Source: a virus
DNA: 27,210 nt
IMG/VR virus record: IMGVR_UViG_3300032285_000144
Span: 1 to 27,210 of that record
Direction: 5' to 3' (one strand)
Positions 22,216 to 27,210 of this stretch are shown piece after piece. Positions within the stretch are counted from its first letter, which is position 1. Each line of letters opens with the position of its first letter. The translations under genes were made by a program, and so were the position numbers. The notes below the pieces were generated by a model that searched no databases, was not told the origin of the DNA, and worked only from the letters and a program-made list of their open reading frames with translations.

Positions 22216-22678
22216 TTGATAGTACCTGACGCATTTCGATCTCTGTCTTAAACGGGCCTTTATATTCGTACCGTTGAAGAGTGATTAACTTAGGGCAAAA
22301 GCTCTTAACCCAGCCCTTGTCAAACCGTATCACATAATATCCGGCACAGTAGAGACTCTTGCTATCACTGCTCTTAGTAAACAGTGGAAGTTTACGCTGA
22401 ATGTCAAACATAGCATTGTGCGGAGTAGTACTGGTATCAAACCCATGTACTTCATTCTCTTTAGCATCATTTGCTTCTTTAACAATTTTAGCGATAAAGA
22501 AATCTTTACCAAACTGCTTTGTGAGACTTTCTTTGTTAGGATAAATCTTAACACCTAGTTCGTTGCTAAGAACAAAACGATTGTCTTCGTTCTTTCTCAG
22601 AGTCGCGAACTTATTTCCATCCTTCTCAACAATCCAAAACTTGTTAGGGATGATTGGTTTAGCTATTAATTCTGTCAT
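22202..22678 (-). CDS. Conserved-looking phage protein next to exonuclease (158 aa)
   Basis: Begins 'MTELIAKPIIPNKFWIVEKD' and 'GNKFATLRKNEDNRFVLSNE', with a middle 'KVKIVKEAND'-like helix region and a C-terminal 'YYVIRFDKGWVKSFCPKLIT' and 'YKGPFKTEIEMRQVLSNV'. It looks like a compact alpha/beta protein rich in Lys and Phe. I recall a similar protein encoded beside the exonuclease in marine T4-like phages but know no function. Both ends overlap neighbours, the start by ATGA with the exonuclease stop. Association with the exonuclease suggests a role in replication or mRNA turnover; that is only context. Confidence 0.7.
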   Translation of the reverse strand: MTELIAKPIIPNKFWIVEKDGNKFATLRKNEDNRFVLSNELGVKIYPNKESLTKQFGKDFFIAKIVKEANDAKENEVHGFDTSTTPHNAMFDIQRKLPLFTKSSDSKSLYCAGYYVIRFDKGWVKSFCPKLITLQRYEYKGPFKTEIEMRQVLSNVSK

Positions 22679-23661
22679 TGTGTGTACCTCGCATTGAGTG
22701 GTTCTGCGTAGCTTTGTGCCTGGTCAGCGATCTTTTTAAGATCAAATAAATTACAGAACTTCATCAATCGAATGCCAACCTGGCTGATGTTTTTATTTGC
22801 TTCGATTGATTGTTGTATCGTGTCTTTGATGACAGTCTTAATGTCATCAGGCTGATGACTAAGATCTATCAGTCTACGATTACGTTCATAATCTTCTAAG
22901 ACACGATGTTCTTTTCCTTCGTGGTCAACCCATCTCTGTAACATGAGATTGTTCCAATTAAATCCCTTGGCTTTACGATCTTCGAACGCTTCAGTAAGAC
23001 CCACTTTTTTGCTTGTGCCTTTAGTACGCACACCTGGATACGCTGAGAAGACATTATCACTGGTATCACCACGCATACATTTTTCAAACAAGAGCCATTC
23101 TGGATCAGGGGCTGCTTTATCTTCGTTTGTTTTTTTGTCTTTGACTTTCTTGCCTTTGTCATCAAAGTATCCTTCATGTGTGATAGTGACTTCACTGATG
23201 CCATTGTATTGTTTTACATTAGGGGCGATCAATTGTTCAAAGTCACTGTCTGTAGAAATGATAACATGATTATCGTTTGGATGACTTTGTACCCAACCGG
23301 CAATTAAGTCGTCGGCTTCTAGCACAGGATTCTGTAATACTGTACAGTTAGTCTTTTCTGATATAAATTCTTTAAATGTGTCAAATGCTTCCCAGAACAA
23401 CTTATCTTCTTCTTGCTCTGTAGCTGTTTGTGCGGCACGACTTTCTGCTCTATTACGCTTGTAAGGAGCATAATAATCTTTACGCCATGATCTACCTTCT
23501 AAGCAGAATACCACGTGACTACCGTCGAAATCTTTCCATGCTTTTTTAATAGAGTTTAATGTGATATGAAACGCCATACCGATTTTAATATCAGCATCGC
23601 CTCGTATCACATGTCTAGCACGGAAAAATGTATTAGCAGTATCTACTAAGATGTATGTCAT
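22675..23661 (-). CDS. rnh: FEN-type 5'-3' exonuclease / phage RNase H (328 aa)
   Basis: The chain carries the structure-specific 5' nuclease motifs in order: 'ILVDTANTFFRARH' with D7, 'RSWRKDYYAPYKRNR' near 57-71 (basic arch helix), 'LEADDLIAGW' with E115, D117 and D118, 'ISTDSDFEQL' with D138 and D140, and 'MRGDTSDNVFSAYPG' at 197-210 (second metal site and helix-hairpin-helix start). These are the acidic residues that hold two Mg ions. T4 RNase H (Rnh) removes RNA primers from Okazaki fragments and has this layout and similar length. A T5-type exonuclease role is the other option; both belong to one superfamily. Overlaps both neighbours by ATGA, so it is coupled to the 149-aa and 158-aa genes. 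Confidence 0.9.
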   Translation of the reverse strand: MTYILVDTANTFFRARHVIRGDADIKIGMAFHITLNSIKKAWKDFDGSHVVFCLEGRSWRKDYYAPYKRNRAESRAAQTATEQEEDKLFWEAFDTFKEFISEKTNCTVLQNPVLEADDLIAGWVQSHPNDNHVIISTDSDFEQLIAPNVKQYNGISEVTITHEGYFDDKGKKVKDKKTNEDKAAPDPEWLLFEKCMRGDTSDNVFSAYPGVRTKGTSKKVGLTEAFEDRKAKGFNWNNLMLQRWVDHEGKEHRVLEDYERNRRLIDLSHQPDDIKTVIKDTIQQSIEANKNISQVGIRLMKFCNLFDLKKIADQAQSYAEPLNARYTQ

Positions 23662-24107
23662 GAAATTTCCGATTTGTCCTTAGTAAGTGGAATAACATTG
23701 ATGTAGCCGGCACCGCGAGTAGTATCTTGGCCTTCTTCGCCTAACATATTACGCACGATATCTCTCCACCAACGATCAACGATTTCTTCATCTGGGTCAC
23801 CGTCAAACCCGTAACCTTCTTGCTTTAATTGTACTACAAATTGCTCGTTCCAGTCAAGCTCAAAGAATCCATTACGGATATTTTCTGGATTAACCTTGGT
23901 ATCCAAAACAGCTACCCAAGGCTCACCTTTAGCAGTAGCACGTTCTTTTGGAGTTAGCTTAGATTGTGCTTCTTCATCTTGTGCCTGTTTCACCGCTTCT
24001 TCAGCAGCTTGTTTGGCTTTCTCTAATTCTTCTAGCTTTTGAGTAGCGACAGCAATATTAGCTTCAACTTCGTCTAAACCTAGGATCTTCTTAATAATCT
24101 TTTTCAT
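23658..24107 (-). CDS. Conserved-looking phage protein with N-terminal coiled coil (149 aa)
   Basis: Residues 12-55 are strongly helical and Ala/Glu/Lys-rich ('EELEKAKQAAEEAVKQAQDE'), a coiled-coil candidate. A conserved-looking globular part follows: 'EPWVAVLDTKVNPENIRNGF', 'ELDWNEQFVVQLKQEGYGF', 'DGDPDEEIVDRWWRDIVRNM'. It is acidic overall and has no membrane helix. I recall the 'PWVAVLDTKVN' block from marine T4-like phages without a known role. It overlaps the exonuclease and the DUF2061 gene by ATGA, which ties it to that operon. Protein-protein contact is the likely activity. Confidence 0.72.
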   Translation of the reverse strand: MKKIIKKILGLDEVEANIAVATQKLEELEKAKQAAEEAVKQAQDEEAQSKLTPKERATAKGEPWVAVLDTKVNPENIRNGFFELDWNEQFVVQLKQEGYGFDGDPDEEIVDRWWRDIVRNMLGEEGQDTTRGAGYINVIPLTKDKSEIS

Positions 24108-24280
24108 ATCTTACCCCATTTAATTTTAAGCCAAATGCGCTCGTGTACATAATGTACTGCTGTTAAAATAACATGAATAATAACAGCATCACTTAACCCA
24201 GTCCACAGAGCTGTAATAAGCAACGCAATGATACGATATGTTACGGCACGAACTACAGTTCTTTTATGGATTTCGGTCAT
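24104..24280 (-). CDS. DUF2061 membrane protein (58 aa)
   Basis: 'HKRTVVRAVTYRIIALLITA' and 'AVIIHVILTAVHYVHERIWL' give two hydrophobic helices joined by 'LWTGLSD', with the family's typical 'K-R...TYR' start and 'YVHERIW' end. DUF2061 proteins are small inner-membrane proteins of unknown role, seen in bacteria and many phages. I start at the ATG at 24280, which overlaps the queE stop as TAATG and has GGGG 8 bases upstream; the frame also opens at a GTG at 24292. Being small and membrane-embedded, it could affect the host envelope, but no mechanism is known to me. Confidence 0.85.
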   Translation of the reverse strand: MTEIHKRTVVRAVTYRIIALLITALWTGLSDAVIIHVILTAVHYVHERIWLKIKWGKI

Positions 24281-25131
24281 TAAGTACCCCACTCGTTTTT
24301 AAACAGAGGTACTTGTAGTCTGTCACTATATCTGAAGCCATGCTTCATAGCCAACAAGGCGACATTCTTATTGTTCATTGCGTAGACACTTTCTACACCG
24401 CCTACTGGCATTAGATAAATGTGTCCTGTAAATCCTGCTGAACGATATGCGGCAATAGCACATTCTGCGTCAGCAAAGTCTTGTTCTGTTGCTATAACAA
24501 ACTTTAGATAGGCTGTGCCGTATTCTTCATATTGGCACACAATCTCTGGTTTGATAGCATCTTCCCACTTTTCACCTGAGCACGGAAGTTTAGCACTTAC
24601 ACTAAATGTGATCTCACGCCAGAAGTCTTTGTCATGATGATGTGCCCAAGTGTGTAAGTAACTGGCAAATTCTTTGCTTAGTTCTTGAGTACCATTTGTT
24701 TCAAATGTAATCTCTTTTAGATTAGCCATCTTAGGATGATCGAGTAAATCTGGATAAGCACGTTGCCAACCTAACAAAGGCTCACCACCGGTAATTACGA
24801 GATGTTCGTCCCGCCATTCTTTGTGAGGTAACGAATCCACAATAGCGTCGGCAATCGCAGCAGTATCCATAAGGGGAGATAGATGCTTAAAGCGAGGATC
24901 CCAAGAAGCGTAACTATCACAACCTGTGGATACCAAAGGAAGCGATTTGTACTCGGTGTACTGATCAGCATTAATATTCTCTGCTTCAACACTTAATTCT
25001 CCTCTAGGCATACCAAAACCGGCACACTTAAAATTACAACCAAATGTGCGCAAGAACACAGAAGGCACACCCATATAGCGGCCTTCACCTTGTATACTGT
25101 AAAACAGTTCAGCTATCTTTATTTTACTCAT
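24280..25131 (-). CDS. queE: 7-carboxy-7-deazaguanine synthase QueE (radical SAM), 283 aa
   Basis: QueE turns 6-carboxytetrahydropterin into 7-carboxy-7-deazaguanine, the first committed 7-deazaguanine step. 'ELFYSIQGEG' at about 9-18 and 'GVPSVFLRTFGCNF' are hallmark segments, and 'VITGGEPLLGWQ' (GGEP 115-118) is the SAM site. The iron-sulphur cysteines are unusual: C32 and C36 are followed not by CX2C but by C71, in 'STGCDSYASW' (CX3CX34C). I recall this arrangement in marine phage QueE. The start is the ATG at 25131 because the family motif begins 8 residues later; the frame is open to 25167. A consensus sigma70 promoter ends 6 bases before this ATG. No other deazaguanine gene lies in the window. 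Confidence 0.9.
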   Translation of the reverse strand: MSKIKIAELFYSIQGEGRYMGVPSVFLRTFGCNFKCAGFGMPRGELSVEAENINADQYTEYKSLPLVSTGCDSYASWDPRFKHLSPLMDTAAIADAIVDSLPHKEWRDEHLVITGGEPLLGWQRAYPDLLDHPKMANLKEITFETNGTQELSKEFASYLHTWAHHHDKDFWREITFSVSAKLPCSGEKWEDAIKPEIVCQYEEYGTAYLKFVIATEQDFADAECAIAAYRSAGFTGHIYLMPVGGVESVYAMNNKNVALLAMKHGFRYSDRLQVPLFKNEWGT

Positions 25132-25137
25132 TGTATT

Positions 25138-25167
25138 ATTATACATCCTTTTCTTCGGTTGTGTCAA
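25138..25167 (-). promoter_or_regulatory. Consensus sigma70 promoter (TTGACA-18-TATAAT) for queE and downstream genes
   Basis: TTGACA (25162-25167) and TATAAT (25138-25143) are both exact and separated by 18 bases. The TAA stop of the AbrB-like gene falls inside the -10 box, so the promoter is embedded in that gene's 3' end. With the usual distance of about 7 bases, transcription would begin at or next to the A of the queE ATG, giving a leaderless or near-leaderless queE message. Promoter function is inferred from sequence. Confidence 0.75.
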
Positions 25168-25354
25168 CCTTTTTTGATAGGCTGAAAGAGCCGTTGCCTT
25201 CGTCTTTCCAAACTAAGACATCGCCCGGTTTAAATCCTGCTTTTTCTAAAACTTCTTCAGGCAACGGCAATACCAAATCGCCTGTTTCTGGATCTTCTTC
25301 TACATGGACGATGAGGCGACCGACTGTAGGATCTGTTCTCTGATCATCTGACAT
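25139..25354 (-). CDS. AbrB/MazE-like (SpoVT-AbrB fold) small protein (71 aa)
   Basis: The middle has a swapped-hairpin AbrB look: 'GDLVLPLPEEVLEKAGFKPG' and 'DVLVWKDEGNGSFSLSKKV', with the typical 'LP.EVLEKAG.KPGD.L' order. AbrB-type proteins bind DNA as dimers and act as regulators or as antitoxins. Both flanks are acidic and low in complexity. No toxin gene is recognisable beside it, so antitoxin is not favoured. SD AAGGAA lies about 10 bases before the ATG. The start is inside the 3' end of the SGNH gene (55-base overlap), and its stop lies within the -10 box of the queE promoter, so it could influence that promoter; this is a guess. Confidence 0.68.
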   Translation of the reverse strand: MSDDQRTDPTVGRLIVHVEEDPETGDLVLPLPEEVLEKAGFKPGDVLVWKDEGNGSFSLSKKVDTTEEKDV

Positions 25355-25914
25355 AACTTTTTATTTCCTTCTTCTGAATAGTGATTTACTTCACCTTTAT
25401 TTTCTAACCAAAAATCTGATAGATCAACTTTGTTTTTCTCGATAGAAAAGATAGCAGCGTCTTTAAAATTATCTATGGCTATGTACGATGAGAAAGCCAT
25501 CAGTCTTGCTATTTCGCTGCGTATTAGATAGTAGATACCTTTGCTCTGACTTTCGTCATAATGATATTGAAAGAAATCTTTGGCTGCTTTAAGGCTTGGA
25601 TTATTCTTGTCGTTGTGTGCTTCTAGGTCTGTATAAATGAGATCACAGTTAATATGTAATCCTTCTTTGTGTACAGGATGCTCTCTTGTATGTATACGAC
25701 TAAAACTGGTATGACATACGATAACACAGTCAAACCAAGTTACATCTACACTGTGTACCTGACGTAAGATTTTATATTCACCTACACCAGCTTGTGCTAG
25801 ATTAGTTACATCAAAATATTCTTCTAGTAATTCTGCCCAGCCTGGATATTTGCCAGGCCATTTGGCAGCAAAACTGTCTCCTGCGATTAGAACTTTTAAA
25901 CGTTCTTCAACCAT
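25300..25914 (-). CDS. SGNH-like hydrolase, shorter copy (204 aa)
   Basis: 'VLIAGDSFAAKWPGKYPGWA' carries the block I Ser (S14) and 'NLAQAGVGEYKI' the block II Gly. Near the C-terminus 'EVNHYSEEGNKK' gives a His (H178) with Glu rather than the usual Asp three residues before it (E175). The Asn of block III is not obvious: 'VCHTSFSRIHTREH' has Ser where the neighbouring paralogue has WNR. Activity may be altered or lost. SGNH enzymes cleave esters, often acetyl groups on sugars. The ATG lies 19 bases inside the longer SGNH gene. No signal peptide, so if active it works in the cytoplasm or after lysis. Confidence 0.7.
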   Translation of the reverse strand: MVEERLKVLIAGDSFAAKWPGKYPGWAELLEEYFDVTNLAQAGVGEYKILRQVHSVDVTWFDCVIVCHTSFSRIHTREHPVHKEGLHINCDLIYTDLEAHNDKNNPSLKAAKDFFQYHYDESQSKGIYYLIRSEIARLMAFSSYIAIDNFKDAAIFSIEKNKVDLSDFWLENKGEVNHYSEEGNKKLCQMIREQILQSVASSSM

Positions 25915-26714
25915 TCTAAATACCTTGATGCTATCATGTCGTGATAGTCTTTGTTATAGTGTTCGCCGTCTGAAATATAAAATTTTGTGTGATCAACAAA
26001 CTTGCTTCTAAAGTAAGATTCAACAGTCATTGGTGCTAACTTAGTTGCTTTTAGTTTTCCATAAAACTCAAAAGACTGCGGAAATTTCATTCGCTCAGTC
26101 ATGTTAAAGAAATACAGTTTACACCCGTGATCGTGACACATATTGTCCATAGCATAGACATCTTTAAAAAAGTCTCTTTGTTCTAGATGAGTATTTAGAT
26201 CAAAGAATAATTTTACCTTCATAAAGCTATCTCTACGAATGTCGGGATCTACTAATGCGTTCTCATAATTAAATGACACGCTAGCACCACTGCTAAAATC
26301 TTCCCATGTAGGTTTATTATACAGCTGGAAACGATCACCTTTAAACAGTTCGTCTTGATAGACATCGACAAGATTATCTTTGTTCAATATATGTTTAGTG
26401 AAATAGTCTACAGGCAATACATCTGGAGATAACTTTTCATTAAACGCTAAAATAAAACGATTCCAACTAGACAGCAGTACAAACACTTCATCAATATCTG
26501 GATGAGTGTCTAGCATAGTTCGTAGCCAGTCTGGATATACTCTATTACATGATCCAGGCACTGCGTATATGGCTGTTTGTTTATTGTGTTGTCTTGCGTA
26601 TGATTCTGCGTAGTTGTTGTCTTGCCACATTTCGTAGCTACCAGGACCTTGCTTTCCTGGTACTGTAACATAACCGCAAGTGTGACTGTCGCCTAGGAAT
26701 AATGCTCTGCTCAT
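25896..26714 (-). CDS. SGNH-like hydrolase, longer copy (272 aa)
   Basis: All four SGNH landmarks can be placed: 'LFLGDSHTCGY' (S10), 'YAVPGSCNRVY' (Gly), 'VLLSSWNRFIL' (Asn) and 'YISDGEHYNKDYH' with D249 and H252. The middle third is unlike the shorter copy, so the two are distant paralogues. Substrate unknown; an O-acetyl or other ester on a host or phage polymer is typical of the class. The start is ATG 26714, which overlaps the previous stop as ATGA; the frame also opens at a GTG at 26741. Its position among early genes, and not beside the fibres, is unusual for a surface esterase. Confidence 0.78.
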   Translation of the reverse strand: MSRALFLGDSHTCGYVTVPGKQGPGSYEMWQDNNYAESYARQHNKQTAIYAVPGSCNRVYPDWLRTMLDTHPDIDEVFVLLSSWNRFILAFNEKLSPDVLPVDYFTKHILNKDNLVDVYQDELFKGDRFQLYNKPTWEDFSSGASVSFNYENALVDPDIRRDSFMKVKLFFDLNTHLEQRDFFKDVYAMDNMCHDHGCKLYFFNMTERMKFPQSFEFYGKLKATKLAPMTVESYFRSKFVDHTKFYISDGEHYNKDYHDMIASRYLEWLKNV

Positions 26715-26938
26715 AGTTTTTCGCTTAATAGTAAACGACACATAAAAGCATCTTGTTCGTCGATAAAATGGAATTTCATATTGTTTACGCTAACTTCGGT
26801 TCTATACTTATCGCCCGGCAGACCGAAGTGTTCTATTACTTGAGCACAGGTATCATTCCACCAATAGTTAGATTGACTCACCCAAGGAACTTCAATAGTT
26901 GTCATGGCGTCTAAATCGTTGGATAAAACTTTCAACAT
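26711..26938 (-). CDS. Small phage protein (75 aa)
   Basis: 'TTIEVPWVSQSNYWWNDTCA' and 'QVIEHFGLPGDKYRTEVSVN' then 'MKFHFIDEQDAFMCRLLLSE' form a compact core I recall from marine T4-like phages without known function. It is Trp-rich at the start. The ATG at 26938 overlaps the upstream gene by 47 bases; an ATG at 26905 (64 aa, beginning MTTIEV) gives a 14-base overlap more like the neighbours, and lies right at the start of the recognisable core. Neither start has a good ribosome site. Its stop is coupled to the longer SGNH gene by ATGA. Confidence 0.62.
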   Translation of the reverse strand: MLKVLSNDLDAMTTIEVPWVSQSNYWWNDTCAQVIEHFGLPGDKYRTEVSVNNMKFHFIDEQDAFMCRLLLSEKL

Positions 26939-27101
26939 AGCAGCTATATTCTCTTTCGCCTGGTAGCACTTCTTCTAAAATGTTTACTTTATGTTCTTCT
27001 ATATAGTGTACCCAAGTGTGACCTTCGACTTCGATAACACTTAGTACATGAAAAATTTTACCTTCTGGACTTTTCCATTTAGATCCTTCTTTTACTACCA
27101 T
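26892..27101 (-). CDS. Unknown small protein (69 aa)
   Basis: 'KEGSKWKSPEGKIFHVLSVI' and 'EVEGHTWVHYIEEHKVNILE' look like a small beta-barrel of the kind seen in many unknown phage proteins; the chain ends 'YVESFIQRFRRHDNY'. No family is recognised. I chose the ATG at 27101 because AAGGAG lies 5 bases upstream; the in-frame ATG at 27116 overlaps the HIT gene stop but has no ribosome site of its own and would place AAGGAG inside the gene. It shares 14 to 47 bases with the next gene depending on which start that one uses. Confidence 0.65.
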   Translation of the reverse strand: MVVKEGSKWKSPEGKIFHVLSVIEVEGHTWVHYIEEHKVNILEEVLPGEREYSCYVESFIQRFRRHDNY

Positions 27102-27106
27102 AGCTG

Positions 27107-27112
27107 CTCCTT
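27107..27112 (-). promoter_or_regulatory. Ribosome-binding site AAGGAG deciding the 69-aa start
   Basis: AAGGAG lies 5 bases before the ATG at 27101, which selects that start over the in-frame ATG at 27116 (a 5-codon longer form). Confidence 0.7.
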
Positions 27113-27210
27113 TCATTTAACTTTTTTATAATTACCTTTTTCAGGAATAACATGTCGCACACCGCCTGTGGGATCTTCCATGTCACCTTTACGTCTAGGA
27201 ATCAAATGTA
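27113..27210 (-). CDS. HIT-family protein, C-terminal end only (gene continues outside window)
   Basis: The last 31 codons can be read up to a TGA at 27113-27115. They encode 'HLIPRRKGDMEDPTGGVRHV' followed by 'IPEKGNYKKVK'. The 'HLIPRR' strand and 'P-x-G-G-V-R-x-V-I-P' turn resemble the C-terminus of HIT-domain hydrolases (diadenosine polyphosphate type) that I recall from phages and bacteria, in which the HxHxH motif ends with this His. Only the end of that motif is within the window, so activity cannot be judged. The TGA overlaps the ATG at 27116. Confidence 0.65.
   Translation of the reverse strand, partial: HLIPRRKGDMEDPTGGVRHVIPEKGNYKKVK

Noticed and set aside
25132-25167. Upstream extension of queE (starts before 25131)
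   Set aside because: The extra residues do not resemble QueE, the region overlaps the AbrB-like gene, and the consensus promoter would lie within the coding sequence.
25139-25354. Toxin-antitoxin pair with the AbrB-like protein as antitoxin
   Set aside because: Neither neighbour looks like a toxin (an SGNH-like hydrolase and QueE), so the pairing is unsupported.
1-27210. tRNA genes, CRISPR arrays, insertion sequences, attachment sites
   Set aside because: Gaps between genes are all under about 60 bases and none folds as a tRNA by eye; no spaced direct repeats, transposase or integrase was found.

Overview
The window looks like part of the genome of a tailed dsDNA phage, most likely a marine T4-like myovirus (Caudoviricetes). 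This rests on recognising families from the translated sequence, with no search run. The pointers are: a run of large fibre proteins sharing one N-terminal module; a phage FEN-type 5'-3' exonuclease; flavin-dependent thymidylate synthase (ThyX); QueE; an N-twitch radical SAM protein; and many small overlapping genes of the kind seen in cyanophage and pelagiphage relatives. No capsid, terminase or polymerase gene lies here, and there is no photosynthesis gene, tRNA, integrase, insertion sequence or CRISPR array. The DNA is AT-rich throughout. The host cannot be named from this window.

Layout. Positions 1-19130 are all on the + strand and look like late, virion-related genes. They begin with the 3' end of a very large structural protein (1-948) and a 210-aa structural protein (983-1615). 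Five long fibre-like paralogues follow (1620, 3825, 5836, 7688 and 10467) with one N-terminal module and exchanged C-terminal tips: tail-collar type in the 1st and 3rd, a shared 'IAPV' type in the 2nd and 4th, and an 'ADLAE' type in the 5th. A 2OG-Fe(II) oxygenase and a 156-aa protein sit between fibres 4 and 5, and another structural protein (12277-13491) ends the block. A 13-bp hairpin follows. Then comes a tightly overlapping cassette (13549-19130): a small unknown protein, two related DxD glycosyltransferase-like proteins, a 193-aa unknown, a second pair of related glycosyltransferase-like proteins, and a 475-aa radical SAM enzyme.

Positions 19124-27210 are all on the - strand and look like early or middle genes. 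In transcription order they are: the 3' end of a HIT-family gene (window edge), two small proteins, two SGNH-like hydrolases, an AbrB-like protein, QueE, a DUF2061 membrane protein, a coiled-coil protein, the exonuclease, eight small conserved phage proteins of unknown function, and ThyX. A consensus sigma70 promoter (TTGACA-18-TATAAT) in the end of the AbrB-like gene is placed to start transcription almost exactly at the queE ATG. The two strands converge at 19124-19130, where the radical SAM and thyX stop codons overlap.

How it fits together (inference). The - strand supplies nucleotide and DNA metabolism (ThyX, exonuclease, QueE) and host take-over functions. The + strand builds a multi-fibre adsorption apparatus, with a downstream set of sugar-transfer, oxidising and radical-chemistry enzymes that could decorate the fibres or alter the host surface. 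That fibre-plus-modification block is the most unusual part of the window. Coding density is very high and no gene-free stretch exceeds about 60 bases.
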